Of a stretch of 64,000 nucleotides of DNA, positions 1 through 10,609 are shown piece by piece; positions within the stretch are counted from its first letter, which is position 1; each line of letters begins with the position of its first letter. Both the position numbers and the translations under genes were made by a program. Source of the DNA: Mixia osmundae IAM 14324 (taxonomy: Eukaryota; Basidiomycota; Mixiomycetes; Mixiales; Mixiaceae); contig NW_014575550.1 of assembly GCF_000708205.1 (NCBI RefSeq), positions 124,001-188,000 on the forward strand, given 5' to 3'. The notes below the pieces were generated by a model that worked only from the letters and a program-made list of their open reading frames with translations, did no database searches and was not told the origin of the DNA.

Positions 1-2921
1 AATTGACGTCCGGCACGCCCGGCAGGGACTTGCTCAGCGACGAAGCGATGGAAACCAGTGTAGCTTGAGCATCTCCAGCAGCCGATCCTGCAGCTGAGCT
101 AGCGGCTTTGTAAGCGCTCGTCGCATGCTCGACAATGCCTTCGGGCGAAGGCTCGATTCCAGCGGCTCTCTGAGCCGATCGAATGGCTTCATGAGCTTGC
201 GAAGATACCGCTGCAACGTAGCCTTGCTGCGGGATGACGCGCGACGTGATGGCGGCTGATGCAGCGGAAGCAGCTGATGAAGCCGAGGCAGAGGCCAGCG
301 ATGCGATCGATGCGGCAGACACTGACGCGACCGATACTGCGGATGCGCCAGAAGCTGACAAGACTGAAGCCGCGGAAGCAGCAGAAGCCTGTCCATAGTT
401 GGCAACGGACGACAGCGAAGCAGAAGCGACGGAAGCTACGCTCGCAGCCGAGCCTTGAACATCCGTCGGGATAATGGCAGCAGCTGCTGAAGCAGCAGCA
501 TTGTAAACGCTCGATGCGTGCTCTGTCAGACCTTCGGGGGACGGCTCAAGGCCAACTGCACTTTGCACTGATCTGTACGCTTGATGCGCTTGCGAAGAGG
601 CCGAGGCGACGTAACCTTGATTGGGATAGACTTGCGAAGAAGCTGCTGCCGTGCCTGCCACGAGCACAGACGAAGCAGACTCGTAGATGTCTGCAACGAC
701 GCCTGCGACCACAGCGGTCGGCGCAGCATCCGCTACTTTCGAGAGGAGAGATGTCGCCGTATCAGCCAGATCGGAGTAAACGCTTTCGGCCGAGGCAGAA
801 TAGCCACTTGCGGCAGGCGTGGTGATTGCGCCTCCTGCTGCCGAGACGACTGCTGCTGTGGCCTCCGCGTACACGCTCGAGACCGCTGCTGCTGCGCCCT
901 TGGCGCGATTGACGACGCCTTCGCCCTTGATGGCAGAAATGCCGACCGATCTCGAAGCCTTGAGACGAGTCTCAAAGGTCTCAACGATCGTGTCTAGCTC
1001 GCTCTGAAGTTCTGCCAGGGTAGAGATTGTATTGGGTGCTTTTGACAGAGCGGGATCTGACTTCTGACCGGATTGTAGCGCACGGAAGTCGGCAGCCCAT
1101 TTCTTCTCACTTTCTCCAAGCGCGTGGTAGCGAGTCCAATCGACCGCAGTCACATCCTCGAGCCACGTGAGACTGTGACCCGCCTCTTCCTGAGCAGTAG
1201 CCACTAGCGTCTGAATACCTTTGAAGGCTTTGTCGACCGCAGAGACTTCTAGCTGGGTCTGAGTGCGACGATACTCGTCGATCTCCTCTGCAATACTATC
1301 GGATCTTCTAGAGATCTTAGAAAGCGCCTTGGTGACGATCGTCTGTGCATCTGCCACGGCGCTGTCGACGTCTTCCTTTGCGGCTGCATCCGTCAGCTTT
1401 GAGAAGTACTTTGCCAACTTTGACAGGTAGCCCGTAGCGTCGTCTTGGATCTCGCGCAAGCGGGGCTCGAAGCGAGCAGGGATGTCGCTCGAAGCTGAAT
1501 TGCGAAGAGCAGTCAAGCGTTGGATGAGCAGATTTCTTTCACGTAGTGCGAGCTGATCGATCTCCTTCTCGTACGTCGCCAAAGCAGACTCGACTTTGTG
1601 TCGCTTTTCTGACACTGCTGGATCTTGTGCCGGTACCGGCGTCGCGGTGTCAGGGATGATTGCATCGGCATCGACCGCGCCATCTGCTAGTCCTTCGGCA
1701 TCGTGCGACACATCCTGCTTTAGCTCAAGAAGCACAGCTGTGTGGATTCAGCACCACATCAGTCGGAAGGAAAGATGAGCTCACTCTCTTCGTCCTCATC
1801 AGAATCCGAGACTTCCTCGAACAGTTTGATCTCCTCTTCAGCATCGGCAGCGACATCCGAAGCCACTTTCGCGGTCTTGTACTCGAAAACTTTTGCGTAG
1901 ATCTTGTCCGTTTGCGGTTTGATGTAGAGCGAGTGGAATCTCCTGAGCCATGGCAAGATCTTAGATTGCAAGAACGATCCAGAATGACGACTGAGGTCGA
2001 TGACGAGCGGGTGGACGTGGGTAGTGTATGTATCGCGCGTGGTCTCATACGTTTTGACAATGTGTGGCTGTGCGGCAGAGACATACTGCTGAGCGACAGG
2101 TACACTCTTCCTCACGACATTTGTGGCCGAAGTATATGCGGGCGAAACGACGCTATAAGCTTGATCGGAGTACTGCTTGGCCATCGAGGAAGCAGTGTTG
2201 ACGTGTGGATCGATATTGAGTTCATATACTTCGGCTGCCAGTTTCTGATATTTGCTGACCGTGGGGTGAAGATTAGACTTGTACTGTTTGTGCGCATGGT
2301 TGAACCAAGGTCGGGCAGTCTGGTGAGTGTGACTGAAGAGTTTGAGAACGCGAGGATGGACGTGCGTCTCGTAAGCATCATTGATGGGCTTGACGAATTG
2401 CTCGGCCCGATCGGTGTAAGGCTGTAGCCTATCCAGATAAGGGTCCGCATGCGCCAGATAGGGCGACAAGTGAGGCTTGAGCTTCTTCAGGGCAGCAGAG
2501 GCATGATGTTCCGCGCCATTGAAGCCGCGACAGACGCTATGAGTCGAGTTGGGGTCATTCGAGCAGACGAGCGCGTAGGCTGCCAGCAGATAGAGCGCTG
2601 TGCCCTTTGCTAACCAGCCCGACAGCCATCCGTTCCTCCTCTTCGACCGCACATCTGGACCCGAGCGGCTAGGCTTTGCGCTCGACTTGCCCCGCTGGAG
2701 CTTCTTGTACTCTTCATCCTGAACAGAACAGAATCATGATCAGCGTTCCACACGAGAGGGCGTAGACGGGCAAGACGAACGTAGAACTTGATCTCCGTCG
2801 AGCCGGGCGTGAAGCTGGCCTGCGTAGCACGTGGCGCATCGTCGACCGAGTTGACCTGGTTCTGCCTGGTGTGAGTGGATTCTACAGGATTCGGCCTTGC
2901 CGTGTTGACTGGCTGCGTCAT
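1..2921 (-). CDS. Ala/Ser-rich repeat protein with N-terminal membrane segment (3' end outside window)
   Basis: The gene reads leftward off the window edge. Two introns are placed at 2719-2780 (GTTCGT donor) and 1738-1784 (GTGAGC donor); the frame is open from 1737 to base 1. After a charged N-terminus (DEEYKKLQRGK) comes one hydrophobic segment (GTALYLLAAYALVC). Next is a region of repeated helices containing His-Pro, Tyr-Leu and Tyr-Val steps, then an acidic stretch and a coiled-coil region. The last part is Ala/Ser-rich with two copies of a roughly 132-residue repeat marked by QGYVA...SSQAH and EPSPEG...EHA. Basidiomycetes have similar long proteins of unknown role, sometimes misnamed hoxa13-like; I assign no function. 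The start at 2921 (MTQPVN) is the best ATG, but an upstream exon is possible. Confidence 0.6.
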
Positions 2922-3237
2922 ACCAGGCTTCTCCTCCTCTTCCTCCTGCGGTGCCTCTTGAGCATCAGCTATATGATCACGACCTTCAAGGCGGTCAGAC
3001 TGACAGGATAGAGTACTGAGCCTGCCCTGGAAAGCGAAGCTTGTCTGCGTGTGACAACCATCCAAACAGAAAAAGAGCTCGCTACGGCTTAGCTGCGATG
3101 ACGAGACGGGCGCCACTCAGAGGAGATCTACGCGGCGACTCGGCCGCTGATCACGAAAAATTATGTTGAGATGCGTACGTATGAATGAATGCATGCATGC
3201 ATGGCTGTGCTTCTTGCACTTTTGGAGGAGGTCTAGC
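2922..3237. other. Intergenic region, 316 bp
   Basis: This lies between the start of the Ala/Ser-rich gene and the stop of the SET-domain gene, both on the minus strand. It should hold the promoter of the former and the 3' UTR of the latter. A short GCATGCATGCATG run lies near 3190. No convincing gene or TATA box is visible. Confidence 0.4.
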
Positions 3238-4204
3238 TCAGTATTCGCCAAACCCGTTCGTATGGCCGTTTGTGCGATGATGATCAGATGCTGCGGCGTG
3301 GCCGTTGGTTGGTTTTACATTGTTCTGCTCTGCTGTCTGCTGCTCTTGCTTTAATTCGAGAATGTGCTCGTTGATGAAGTCCCTGTCAGCCATCGAGTAC
3401 TATATCAGTCTGGTGCCTGATATGTGCTTGCTGACCAACCTTGTGAGGGTGTTCATCGGGATGTAACGCGCTCCTTGTATGCGTCCCAGGCATTTCGAAG
3501 TGCCGCAGATGCAATCGAAAGGTTGCGCCATATCCCATTCGGTCGAATAGTAGGCGAACGTCAATGCCTGCCTCTGATACTCTTCAGTGGGGAGTCTGAG
3601 CACAGAAGCGTCCGAGTGACCTCTCCTTGGGGTATATCTGTGAGCGCTCTGACGAGCCAGCGCGAGCGATCTTTGGGTAGCTCAAAGGCCACATTGGGGT
3701 CACAGCTGTGATTGACGTAGACGAGATCTGATTCGAGCTCGATGTGATCCTGAGATCCCTTGCCGACTTGTACGGACGAATAGGCCTTGACAGGAGCAGG
3801 AATCGTCTTGACCAAGGGACATATCACCTGGCCTTTGCTGAAGCTCTGTTTGGTATACCTCAGCTCTGCTCGCGTATGACCGCGATCAAAGCAACCTTTT
3901 CTGTGCGCAGACAAGAGCTATACTCGCCCGACTCGCCGCTAAATTCGACATGGAACAAGCCTGGATGGGTTGGCTGTCAGAAAGCAATGCACTGAGCTTT
4001 CTCGCTTCTGGTGGCTCAGAGAAGGATCTCACTGACCTTGTACGCTTGCCGCGTGGGTATATTGACCATCTGCGAGCCAAAGTCGCCGTCCCACTGCTCG
4101 CTCCGGTGACCGGTGACTTTCGGAGCGCGCGAAAGCAGCAAAGACCGCGACTTGTGCGCGCCTGCGTCGGTGTCGAGGTGAATGAGCCCAAGCTGATCGG
4201 TCAT
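3238..4204 (-). CDS. Small SET-domain lysine methyltransferase-like protein
   Basis: Five exons (4037-4204, 3896-3973, 3621-3845, 3436-3567, 3238-3399) join to a 254-residue protein. It contains the SET signature YVNHSCDPNV, an acidic-aromatic strand ending ALTFAYYSTEW, and a post-SET-like CICGTSKCLG cluster. These mark an AdoMet-dependent protein methyltransferase of the small fungal SET class. The substrate cannot be told from sequence. Each exon is a whole number of codons. The last intron (3400-3435) is only 36 nt, the shortest in the window. The start at 4204 overlaps the SEC6 start codon on the other strand. An internal ATG at 4069 (MVNIPTRQ) is an alternative that would leave 133 bp between the genes. 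Confidence 0.8.
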
Positions 4205-6531
4205 GACGAGTGCGCTCGCACCGTCTGCTGCAACGGCAGTAGCAGAGGTTCGTACAGCTACTAGCAGATACAGCCGCAAGAGCTGACAAGCAGTAGCAGT
4301 TTCTCAAATCACCAGATGATTTGGTCAAGACAGCCGCCTTTCGGGTCAAGCTAGAGAAAGAGAAAGCGTCCATCGAGGCCAAACTCAAGTCGGGCGCAAA
4401 GGAACAGCTTGATGCCACACGGGACGGACTTGCCAAACTTCGAGATTCGAGAACGTCGGTCGGACAGATCAGAGAGGAGATGGTCAGCATCGAACGCGTC
4501 TCCACCGATCCTACTGCAGTCGTCCAGGGCTTTCCCCTCATCCAAGAGATCTCTCAGGTGCATCGCAATCTCACTCGGACGATAGAGACCGTCAACAAGC
4601 TGCGAGGGATGTATGACAAGATTGATCAGATAGAGGCCATGCTCGCGCGAGAGCGATCAGATCCACTGGGCCCCTCGCCGAATTTGCTGCCCATACACCA
4701 TCATCTGTCCGAACTGGAAGCGTTTCGTAACGAGACAGTGCTACAAGCCAGTCGGTCGTCTCCAGAAACGACAAAGACGCTCAATAGGTACTTTGAACGG
4801 CTTGGCATGGTCATCGAGGCTTTCGAATCGCATTACCTGCACCTGGCCGGATCGCTCGTCGAGCTAGCAAAAGCAGACAACTCCGGCGTAGCTGTCAAGC
4901 TGGTCAAGATAGCTCAGGTCGAAGGGCTACGGGATGAGAAAGCGATTGCTGTCAGACTCGTCAAAAAGAACAACGCCGAACTGGCAGCACGGTTCAACAG
5001 TATCCAGGCAGACAGCAGAGTCATCAAGCACTATCGAGCAAAAGTGATGACGGCCATCAAAGACAGCGCAAAAGGTGTCGTGCAACGTCAGCAGTCCAAG
5101 TCGGTCGCGGCAACAGGAGATCCACTAGGATTTCTGGATTCACTAGATTTCTTCATGCAAGATCTGCTCGTCGTCGAGGACAGACTGGTCGAAGCTTTCC
5201 CACCGGATTGGAAGATCTACACCGTTTTCGTCAAAGCCTACCACACAGCACTGTACGAGTTCCTGAAAGGCTTTGTCAAATCAGACCCAGATGCAGGCGC
5301 CTTGCTGCGTGTCGCCCAATTCGCAAAGACATACGAAAAGACGTTGACGAAAGAGCTATCCATCCCGCCGGAGCTACTCCAACCGAAGCTGCTAGACGGC
5401 AGCGAGCAGACACTCGTAGACGATTATCTCAAGCTGATTGTTAAGAAGATGGAGGAATGGGCAGCCAACCTCTTCAAGACGGAGAGCGCGGAATACATCA
5501 AAAGAGAAGCTCCGCCAGAGGAAGCGGCGGATGGTCAATACAGTATGCAAGGAGCGGTCATCATGTTCCAGATGATCAACCAGCAAGTCGATCTCGCTGC
5601 CGACTCGGGTCAGGGATCCGTACTCTCTCGCGTAGTCGACGAGAGTAATCGCGTCTTGAGGGAGAATCAAGCCCAATGGATCCGATTGGTCGATAGCGAG
5701 TACCGCAAGCAGATCGATAAGCCTGATGAAGCTGGTGATGGCTTGGTGGAATACACTATTGCTCTTGCGAATGATCAGATCAAGAGCGCCGATTTTACAG
5801 AGGCTCTGCTCTTGCGTATCGAGCCGCTCGTGTCGGAAAAGTACAAGCTCAACATTGTCGACAAGCTCAATGAGGCGATGGATGGCTATCTTGACGTGTC
5901 CAAACGTTGCGTACAGCTCTTGATCGACATCATCTTCAGCGACCTTCGTCCTGCTGTCAAGACGCTCTTTGGCAGCTCGTGGTATAGCGATGATCCGATG
6001 ACGCAGATCATCGAGACCGTCAAGGATTACTTGCAAGACTATCGTCAGCATCTCAATCCGAATCTGTTTGATCTCTTCATCGAAGACGTGCTCGATACTT
6101 TCGTCATCACTTACCTGACCTCGCTCAAGAAAGCAAGCAAGTTGAAGATGCCCAAAGCGGCAGATCGCGTTCGAGAAGACATCCGATCGGCATACAACTA
6201 CTTTGCTACGATCAAATCGACAAAGGAACTGGCGCCTTACTTTGACGTCCTGGACGCCGTTCTCAAGCTCATCACGGCATCAAAGATGATGTTCTTCCTC
6301 GACTACTTCCCTTTTGCCAAACAGTTTGGGCCGCAATTCGCCTTTGTCGAAGCAGTCTTGCGAGCGAGAGAGGATCTCGATCGCAAGCAAGTAAATGAGA
6401 TGGTGCGTTCTCTGTCCGCCCACTTGCGCTGTTCTGACGAGGCTGCGCAGATGGAAAGCATCCGCAAAAAGGCAGCAGACGAGCAGATTGAGGATCCGCT
6501 CAACTCGGTCTTTCGTCGCTTGCCCAAGTGA
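4203..6531 (+). CDS. SEC6: Exocyst complex subunit Sec6
   Basis: Sec6 is a subunit of the octameric exocyst, which tethers secretory vesicles to the plasma membrane. Exon 1 (4203-4247) encodes 15 residues. A 49-nt intron (GTTCGT...GCAGTAG, 4248-4296) then leads into QFLKSPDDLVK, the usual Sec6 N-terminus, and the frame runs open to 6531 for 759 residues. The family features are an N-terminal coiled coil (to about residue 130) and long helical bundles without membrane segments. The C-terminal region has the conserved FGSSWY and LFDLFIEDVLDTF blocks. It is divergent from the SET gene with overlapping ATGs. It is convergent with VPS51, another tethering-complex gene, with 43 bp between the stops. 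The length fits the family. Confidence 0.93.
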
Positions 6532-6574
6532 CCATGCCGCGTTCCTGTATTATGTTGTACCAATTCTTGCATGG

Positions 6575-7449
6575 TCATGTTGTCGCTGCACTGACGCTTT
6601 GCCGTCTCGTCTTGATGATCTGTCGGCATTCCTCGAGTATCTCATCTACGCCCTGTACTCCACTGATCTGCCATTCACGCAGGATAGGCTCCCATTCTCC
6701 CCACAAGCCAGCACGAGCATTGGTAGCTCGCAATCTGTCGGGTAGATCAACGATAGGTTGCAAGTGCTTGATCGGATCCAATGCCCTCATCGAGGGACCC
6801 GTGACCACTGCAGGCGGGAATGCGGTGGACAGCGAATCTGTCAGCTGCGCGATCGCCTCGAAGGCTGTGCCAAGTTGCTCGAGCGAGCTATCGAGAGACT
6901 CTGCGCGAGTCTTCATCTGTCTTGCGCGCGTCAGAAACCCCATGCGCGCTGATCGCCGATCTGCATCTTGCCTTCTGTATCAACGTCGAAGCTTCGATGA
7001 GCTCATGATGATGGTTATAGACGAGCGACTGTCGCTCTGCATCAAGCTCGCGGATGTCTGCATCATCGGCTCAGCGCTTGTCGAGTGACGACGCGTGCAT
7101 CCGTACCGACGAGCAAGTCATTCTCTTTCTTGATGAGGTCCGGAAGCGTCTGACTGTTCAGTAGATGTGTGTACAAAGCCCTCGGGTCGAATGCGGAGGA
7201 ATCGACTGCGAGATGGTCGCCTTCTTTGCTCGGTGTTGGTGCATTGAGACCATAATAGTCCCTGAGTAGATTGCGAGCTCTTCGTCTGGGCGTGGTCTGA
7301 TCTGACGTTGTGCCCGCTCGAGGCGTGGACGCGACCGAGCCTGTCGAGCGATGCGACGAGGTCCTCGGCAGCGGTGGGGCCATCGCATGCAAGCTGACCG
7401 CTGAGCCGGTGAGCCTGGTCAAGTCGAAGAAGCGCGCGGCAGTCGACAT
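6575..7449 (-). CDS. VPS51: GARP complex subunit Vps51
   Basis: Vps51 belongs to the GARP tether that captures endosome-derived vesicles at the late Golgi. Exon 1 carries the diagnostic LLRDYYGLN motif followed by FDPRALYTHLL. After a 49-nt GT-AG intron comes IRELDAERQSLVYNHHHELI, the core Vps51 helix. A second intron at 6917-6971 has a GC donor (CAGAAG|GCAAGA) and restores LIQKMKTRAESLD. The 256-residue product is short, as in yeasts, and consists of the Vps51/67 domain plus a modest C-terminal helical part. The first ATG is at 7449. MAPPLPRT at 7383 is a possible alternative start and would widen the very small gap to TAF10. Confidence 0.88.
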
Positions 7450-7473
7450 CGACAGTCGCTCGCTGCCGTCAGG

Positions 7474-8078
7474 ATGAACATCGACCCCTCTCTGCTATCG
7501 TCACGGCCTGGCAATGCTGCGACAGGAGCGAGCACGTCTACAGATGCACCCACGCAAGCCCAACTGAGAGCGGAAGCCACGAGGAACGAACACAACGAGG
7601 ACCTGACCGCGCAAGAAAGGTCCGTCCTGCAGTCAGAGCGCGAGCAGCTCTCCGAGACTGATGGGCTGGGCAGAGATCTAGCTCACTTCCTGACGCTGCT
7701 ATCACAAGACGATGCAAAGCCGCTCATACCGGATGAAGTGACGGATTATTACCTCGCTCGCGCAGGATTCGAGTGCGACGATGTCAGAGTGTACGCAAGC
7801 AGGTACCACCCGACATCCGAGCTGACGATGACGCTTCCTGATCGTGTAGGAAGAGATTGGTAGCGTTGGCCACACAGAAATTTGTAGCCGATATAGCGAC
7901 AGACGCCTACCAGTATGCACGGACGAGGACGCAGGCGACACCGGCTCTCGCTCGAGGCAAGGAAGCAGATGTACCGCGCAAGACAGACAAGAGCAAGACT
8001 GTCTTGACGATCGAAGACCTCAGTGCTGCCCTAGCAGAATACGGTGTCAACGCAACTAGAGCGCCTTATTATCTCTGA
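7474..8078 (+). CDS. TAF10: Transcription factor TFIID / SAGA subunit Taf10
   Basis: Taf10 is a histone-fold protein shared by TFIID and SAGA. Two exons (7474-7790, 7850-8078) encode 181 residues. The intron has a GTACGC donor and a GTGTAG acceptor. Joined, they give the family core: LIPDEVTDYYLARAGF, then KRLVALATQKFVADIA, then TVLTIEDLSAALAEYG ending in YYL. The N-terminal 85 residues are low-complexity and hydrophilic, as in other fungi. The start codon lies only 24 bp from the VPS51 start on the other strand. This makes a head-to-head pair whose 5' UTRs must overlap if both starts are right. Confidence 0.93.
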
Positions 8079-8206
8079 TCATGCTACTTCTCAGCGTTCA
8101 AGCCAAGTCATTGTGTACCCCGTGTTGTAATGATGCGTTGACAACAATAGTCTACTGCATGCGTGTGCTATGCGTTGCCAGCTACTGATTCCCCATTAGG
8201 TGTTGC

Positions 8207-9059
8207 TTACACTTGATGCATGTCTGTGTGCTCGTGTTCCGAGGCGGAATGCTTCTCCATACTGTTCGGGCTGTCGACACCGCTCGAAGCGACTTGTGCT
8301 GCCTTGCGCGACTTGAAGAGCGTCGCGTTGCCGACGGCCACTTCGTTGTGGCCAGATCGGAGCATGTGGCGCGCAGCCAGAGAGACGAGGAGCCAAGACA
8401 AGCTCATGCAGGCAAAGTTGACCCATCTGCAAAGAATCAAAGGTCAGCTTATGACTCTGAAGAGCTGACGACGGAAGAAGCGTACCCTACGATCATGGCT
8501 ACGCGAGGTGGCCAATTGGAGATGTAGGCTAGATTCTGGCCCGATGCGGCGACGAGTCGCGCTACGACAGCAGGTGAAGCGAGCGGTGTCGTAATCGTTG
8601 CACTCTTTGTGCTCGTGACGACCGTCATTGCGATGTTGGCGCCGAGCAAGAAGAGCGTCGCCAGGCCAAAGAGGAACTCCTTGATCATGATCGACCGCTT
8701 CGTCTCGATGGGATGGATCCGGAGAATCGTCATGAGGACGTAGACGGTGCACAGCAGAGACGCAAATCCAGAAGCTGCCGTAAGCGATCCATTGGTGTTG
8801 AGAATCTCCTGCGCGTGCAGTACTCCTTCGGGGATTTGCTCGGCCGTCATCTTCTTCTTATCGTTGAGGAACACCAGTCCATATGAGGAGATACCGACGA
8901 CGACGATGGACGTTGCGCTCGTCTGCTCGATCGCCACATTGCTCAGCTTTGCTAAGGAGATTCCAAGGCAGCGAGACGTACAGCTTGGAAAGCGAGAGCT
9001 CGTGGGATATGGAGGTAGGCATGCTGATCGGTCGGCTTGCCAAAGTGTAGCTTGACCAT
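8207..9059 (-). CDS. Conserved four-helix membrane protein, unknown function
   Basis: Three exons, split by two 59-nt GT-AG introns, encode 244 residues. The protein starts MVKLHFGKPTDQ. It has four hydrophobic segments: SIVVVGISSYGLVFL, FASLLCTVYVLMTILRI, FLFGLATLFLLGANIAMTVV and WVNFACMSLSWLLVSLAA. A polar C-terminal tail ends HTDMHQV. The layout resembles small fungal MARVEL-like or tetraspan proteins, but I see no diagnostic motif and give no function. Intron removal gives a whole number of codons. A TATATAA element lies about 37 bp upstream of the ATG. Confidence 0.75.
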
Positions 9060-9381
9060 CTTGTCTCCTTGCTCTGGGTACTGCAGCTCGTGCGCTTATA
9101 TAGCCCCTCTCGTGCGGTCTTGGCAAGGAGTTGCAAGACAGCGAATGACCTCTTGAGCGAGTCTGAACAGGCGATGCTACCCCAGAGAAGATCCCTTGGC
9201 CTTTTTCTGCCACAAGACTGGCCAAGGTTCCCCAGACTGCGCCCGGAATTCGGGTTCTATCAATTCGCGAACCATGCTATGATCGAGCGAATTTGTCGAG
9301 TCGCGCGAGATCTGATCTAGCGCAGAGACATTCCCGTGCAGCCCATTAGCACGGCAAGTGTTCTTCCGTGGCTGTTGCTTG
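9060..9381. other. Intergenic region, 322 bp
   Basis: This lies between the start of the membrane-protein gene and the stop of the PTPA gene, both on the minus strand. It contains the TATA element at 9096-9102. Nothing else convincing is visible. Confidence 0.4.
9096..9102 (-). promoter_or_regulatory. TATA-box-like element
   Basis: The minus strand reads TATATAA about 37 bp upstream of the ATG at 9059. Position and sequence suit a core promoter for the membrane-protein gene. The call rests on sequence match alone. Confidence 0.45.
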
Positions 9382-10498
9382 CTATTTGGAAGGAGAGGAC
9401 AGCCAGGGCAAAAGTTGGCCAAAGTAGAAATGCTGCACGACGGGCGCCTTTTCGAGCACTTCGGCTGACCACATCTTGATCATACCGCTATTGACTTTGC
9501 TCCAACTGGCGACCGTCGTAGCGATCGAATAGAGCAGAGGTGAATGCTCACGGAATGCAGCTCTCTTTAGATCTGTGACGTGTGCTATGCACCGAAAGAA
9601 GATGAACGAGTCACACGCTTTCCGTACCACGATGGGCTGCAGTATCTCCGAAGGCGTGTGTTCAGGATGATCTGCAGACGGACAAAAGTCAAATGTATGC
9701 AGCTGCGAATAGCTACGATGACGCGCCTATGAGCTGGGAAGAGCCGAAGAGATAGGCCAAATGGAAGTGATCGTCGAGTCCCCAAGCGCCCTTGCTACCT
9801 GCAGGCTCAAGATTGTACTTCTTCTGGAGCGTCTGACAGATTGCAAGGTATTTCACAAAAAGCACAAAGACGGTATCGCGTTCGTCTGCAGGCTCGAGCA
9901 GGCGCAAGAGATGGAGTATGGTCAGGTAGGCCAAAAAGGACAGCTCGTGTCCTGTGCCAAAGTCCAGCCGAGACGCCGAGCCGAATGAGCCTTCGAAGTG
10001 ATGCAATAGCTCGGGCAATGCAGTGTGATACTCTGCAGGCATCGCATCGACGTGAAGCTCTTTGCCTCGCTATTGCAGATATAGACAATGAGCATATTAG
10101 CAGCTCGATGTAGCATTGCACCGACCTCATGCAGACGCGCAGACCACTTGCGAAAGGCGGTATTGCCGAATCGCTGTGGACCTGTATCGAGTGGCATTTC
10201 ATCTGCCCAGGTCGCTATCATGTCCAAGATCGCCGCGATCCTTTGCACAGTCTGCACGGCGTCTTAGCTATAGCTTGCAAGCGAAGTGGACCACAGCGCT
10301 GACCGGACTGAGAGAGGTAGTTTTGGGCAGTGGCTGACGGTAGACTGAAGCGTTGAGTCGTAGCATCATCAGGTATATACGTTTGTAAGCAGGCGAGCGT
10401 TTCCATGCCGCGATGTCTGAATCGGTGTGAATCTTCCGCACTGGTTCGCTGGGCTCAGAGGGTACATCAAGTCTCGGAAGGTCTGGTAAGCGTTCCAT
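9382..10498 (-). CDS. RRD2: PP2A phosphatase activator PTPA (peptidyl-prolyl isomerase, Rrd1/Rrd2 type)
   Basis: PTPA loads metal into, and so activates, protein phosphatase 2A catalytic subunits. Four exons encode 317 residues. Family blocks in order are RFGNTAFRKW, RLDFGTGHELSF, WGLDDHFHLAYLFGSSQLI, FREHSPLL, WSKVNSGMIKMW and VVQHFYFGQLL. The introns are 52, 56 and 55 nt. The third (9672-9726) has a GC donor, ATAG|GCGCGT. A GT alternative a few bases downstream would run into a stop, while the GC site gives SSQLIDHPEH. Rrd1 and Rrd2 cannot be told apart here. A second PP2A regulator, TAP42, lies 10 kb away. Confidence 0.92.
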
Positions 10499-10609
10499 CT
10501 CGCGTGCTCATCGACAGCACAAAGCGGCGCGCGTGTAGTGCGAAGTATATAAGCAGCTGCCCCAGACGGGCCCAGACGCGCGACGCCTTCACGGGGCCGG
10601 AACCTGAAT

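Noticed and set aside
34-1007. Several open frames on both strands in the first kilobase
   Set aside because: They overlap the Ala/Ser-rich coding frame of the left-edge gene. Their compositions (Arg/Gln/Leu-rich) are frame-shifted readings of its repeats.
5392-6051. A 219-codon frame on the minus strand inside SEC6
   Set aside because: It is antisense to the conserved Sec6 core and has no family motif. Long antisense frames are expected from this codon usage.
9177-9422. An 81-codon minus-strand frame between the membrane protein and PTPA
   Set aside because: It overlaps the PTPA 3' end, has no motif and shows no coding periodicity that I can see.
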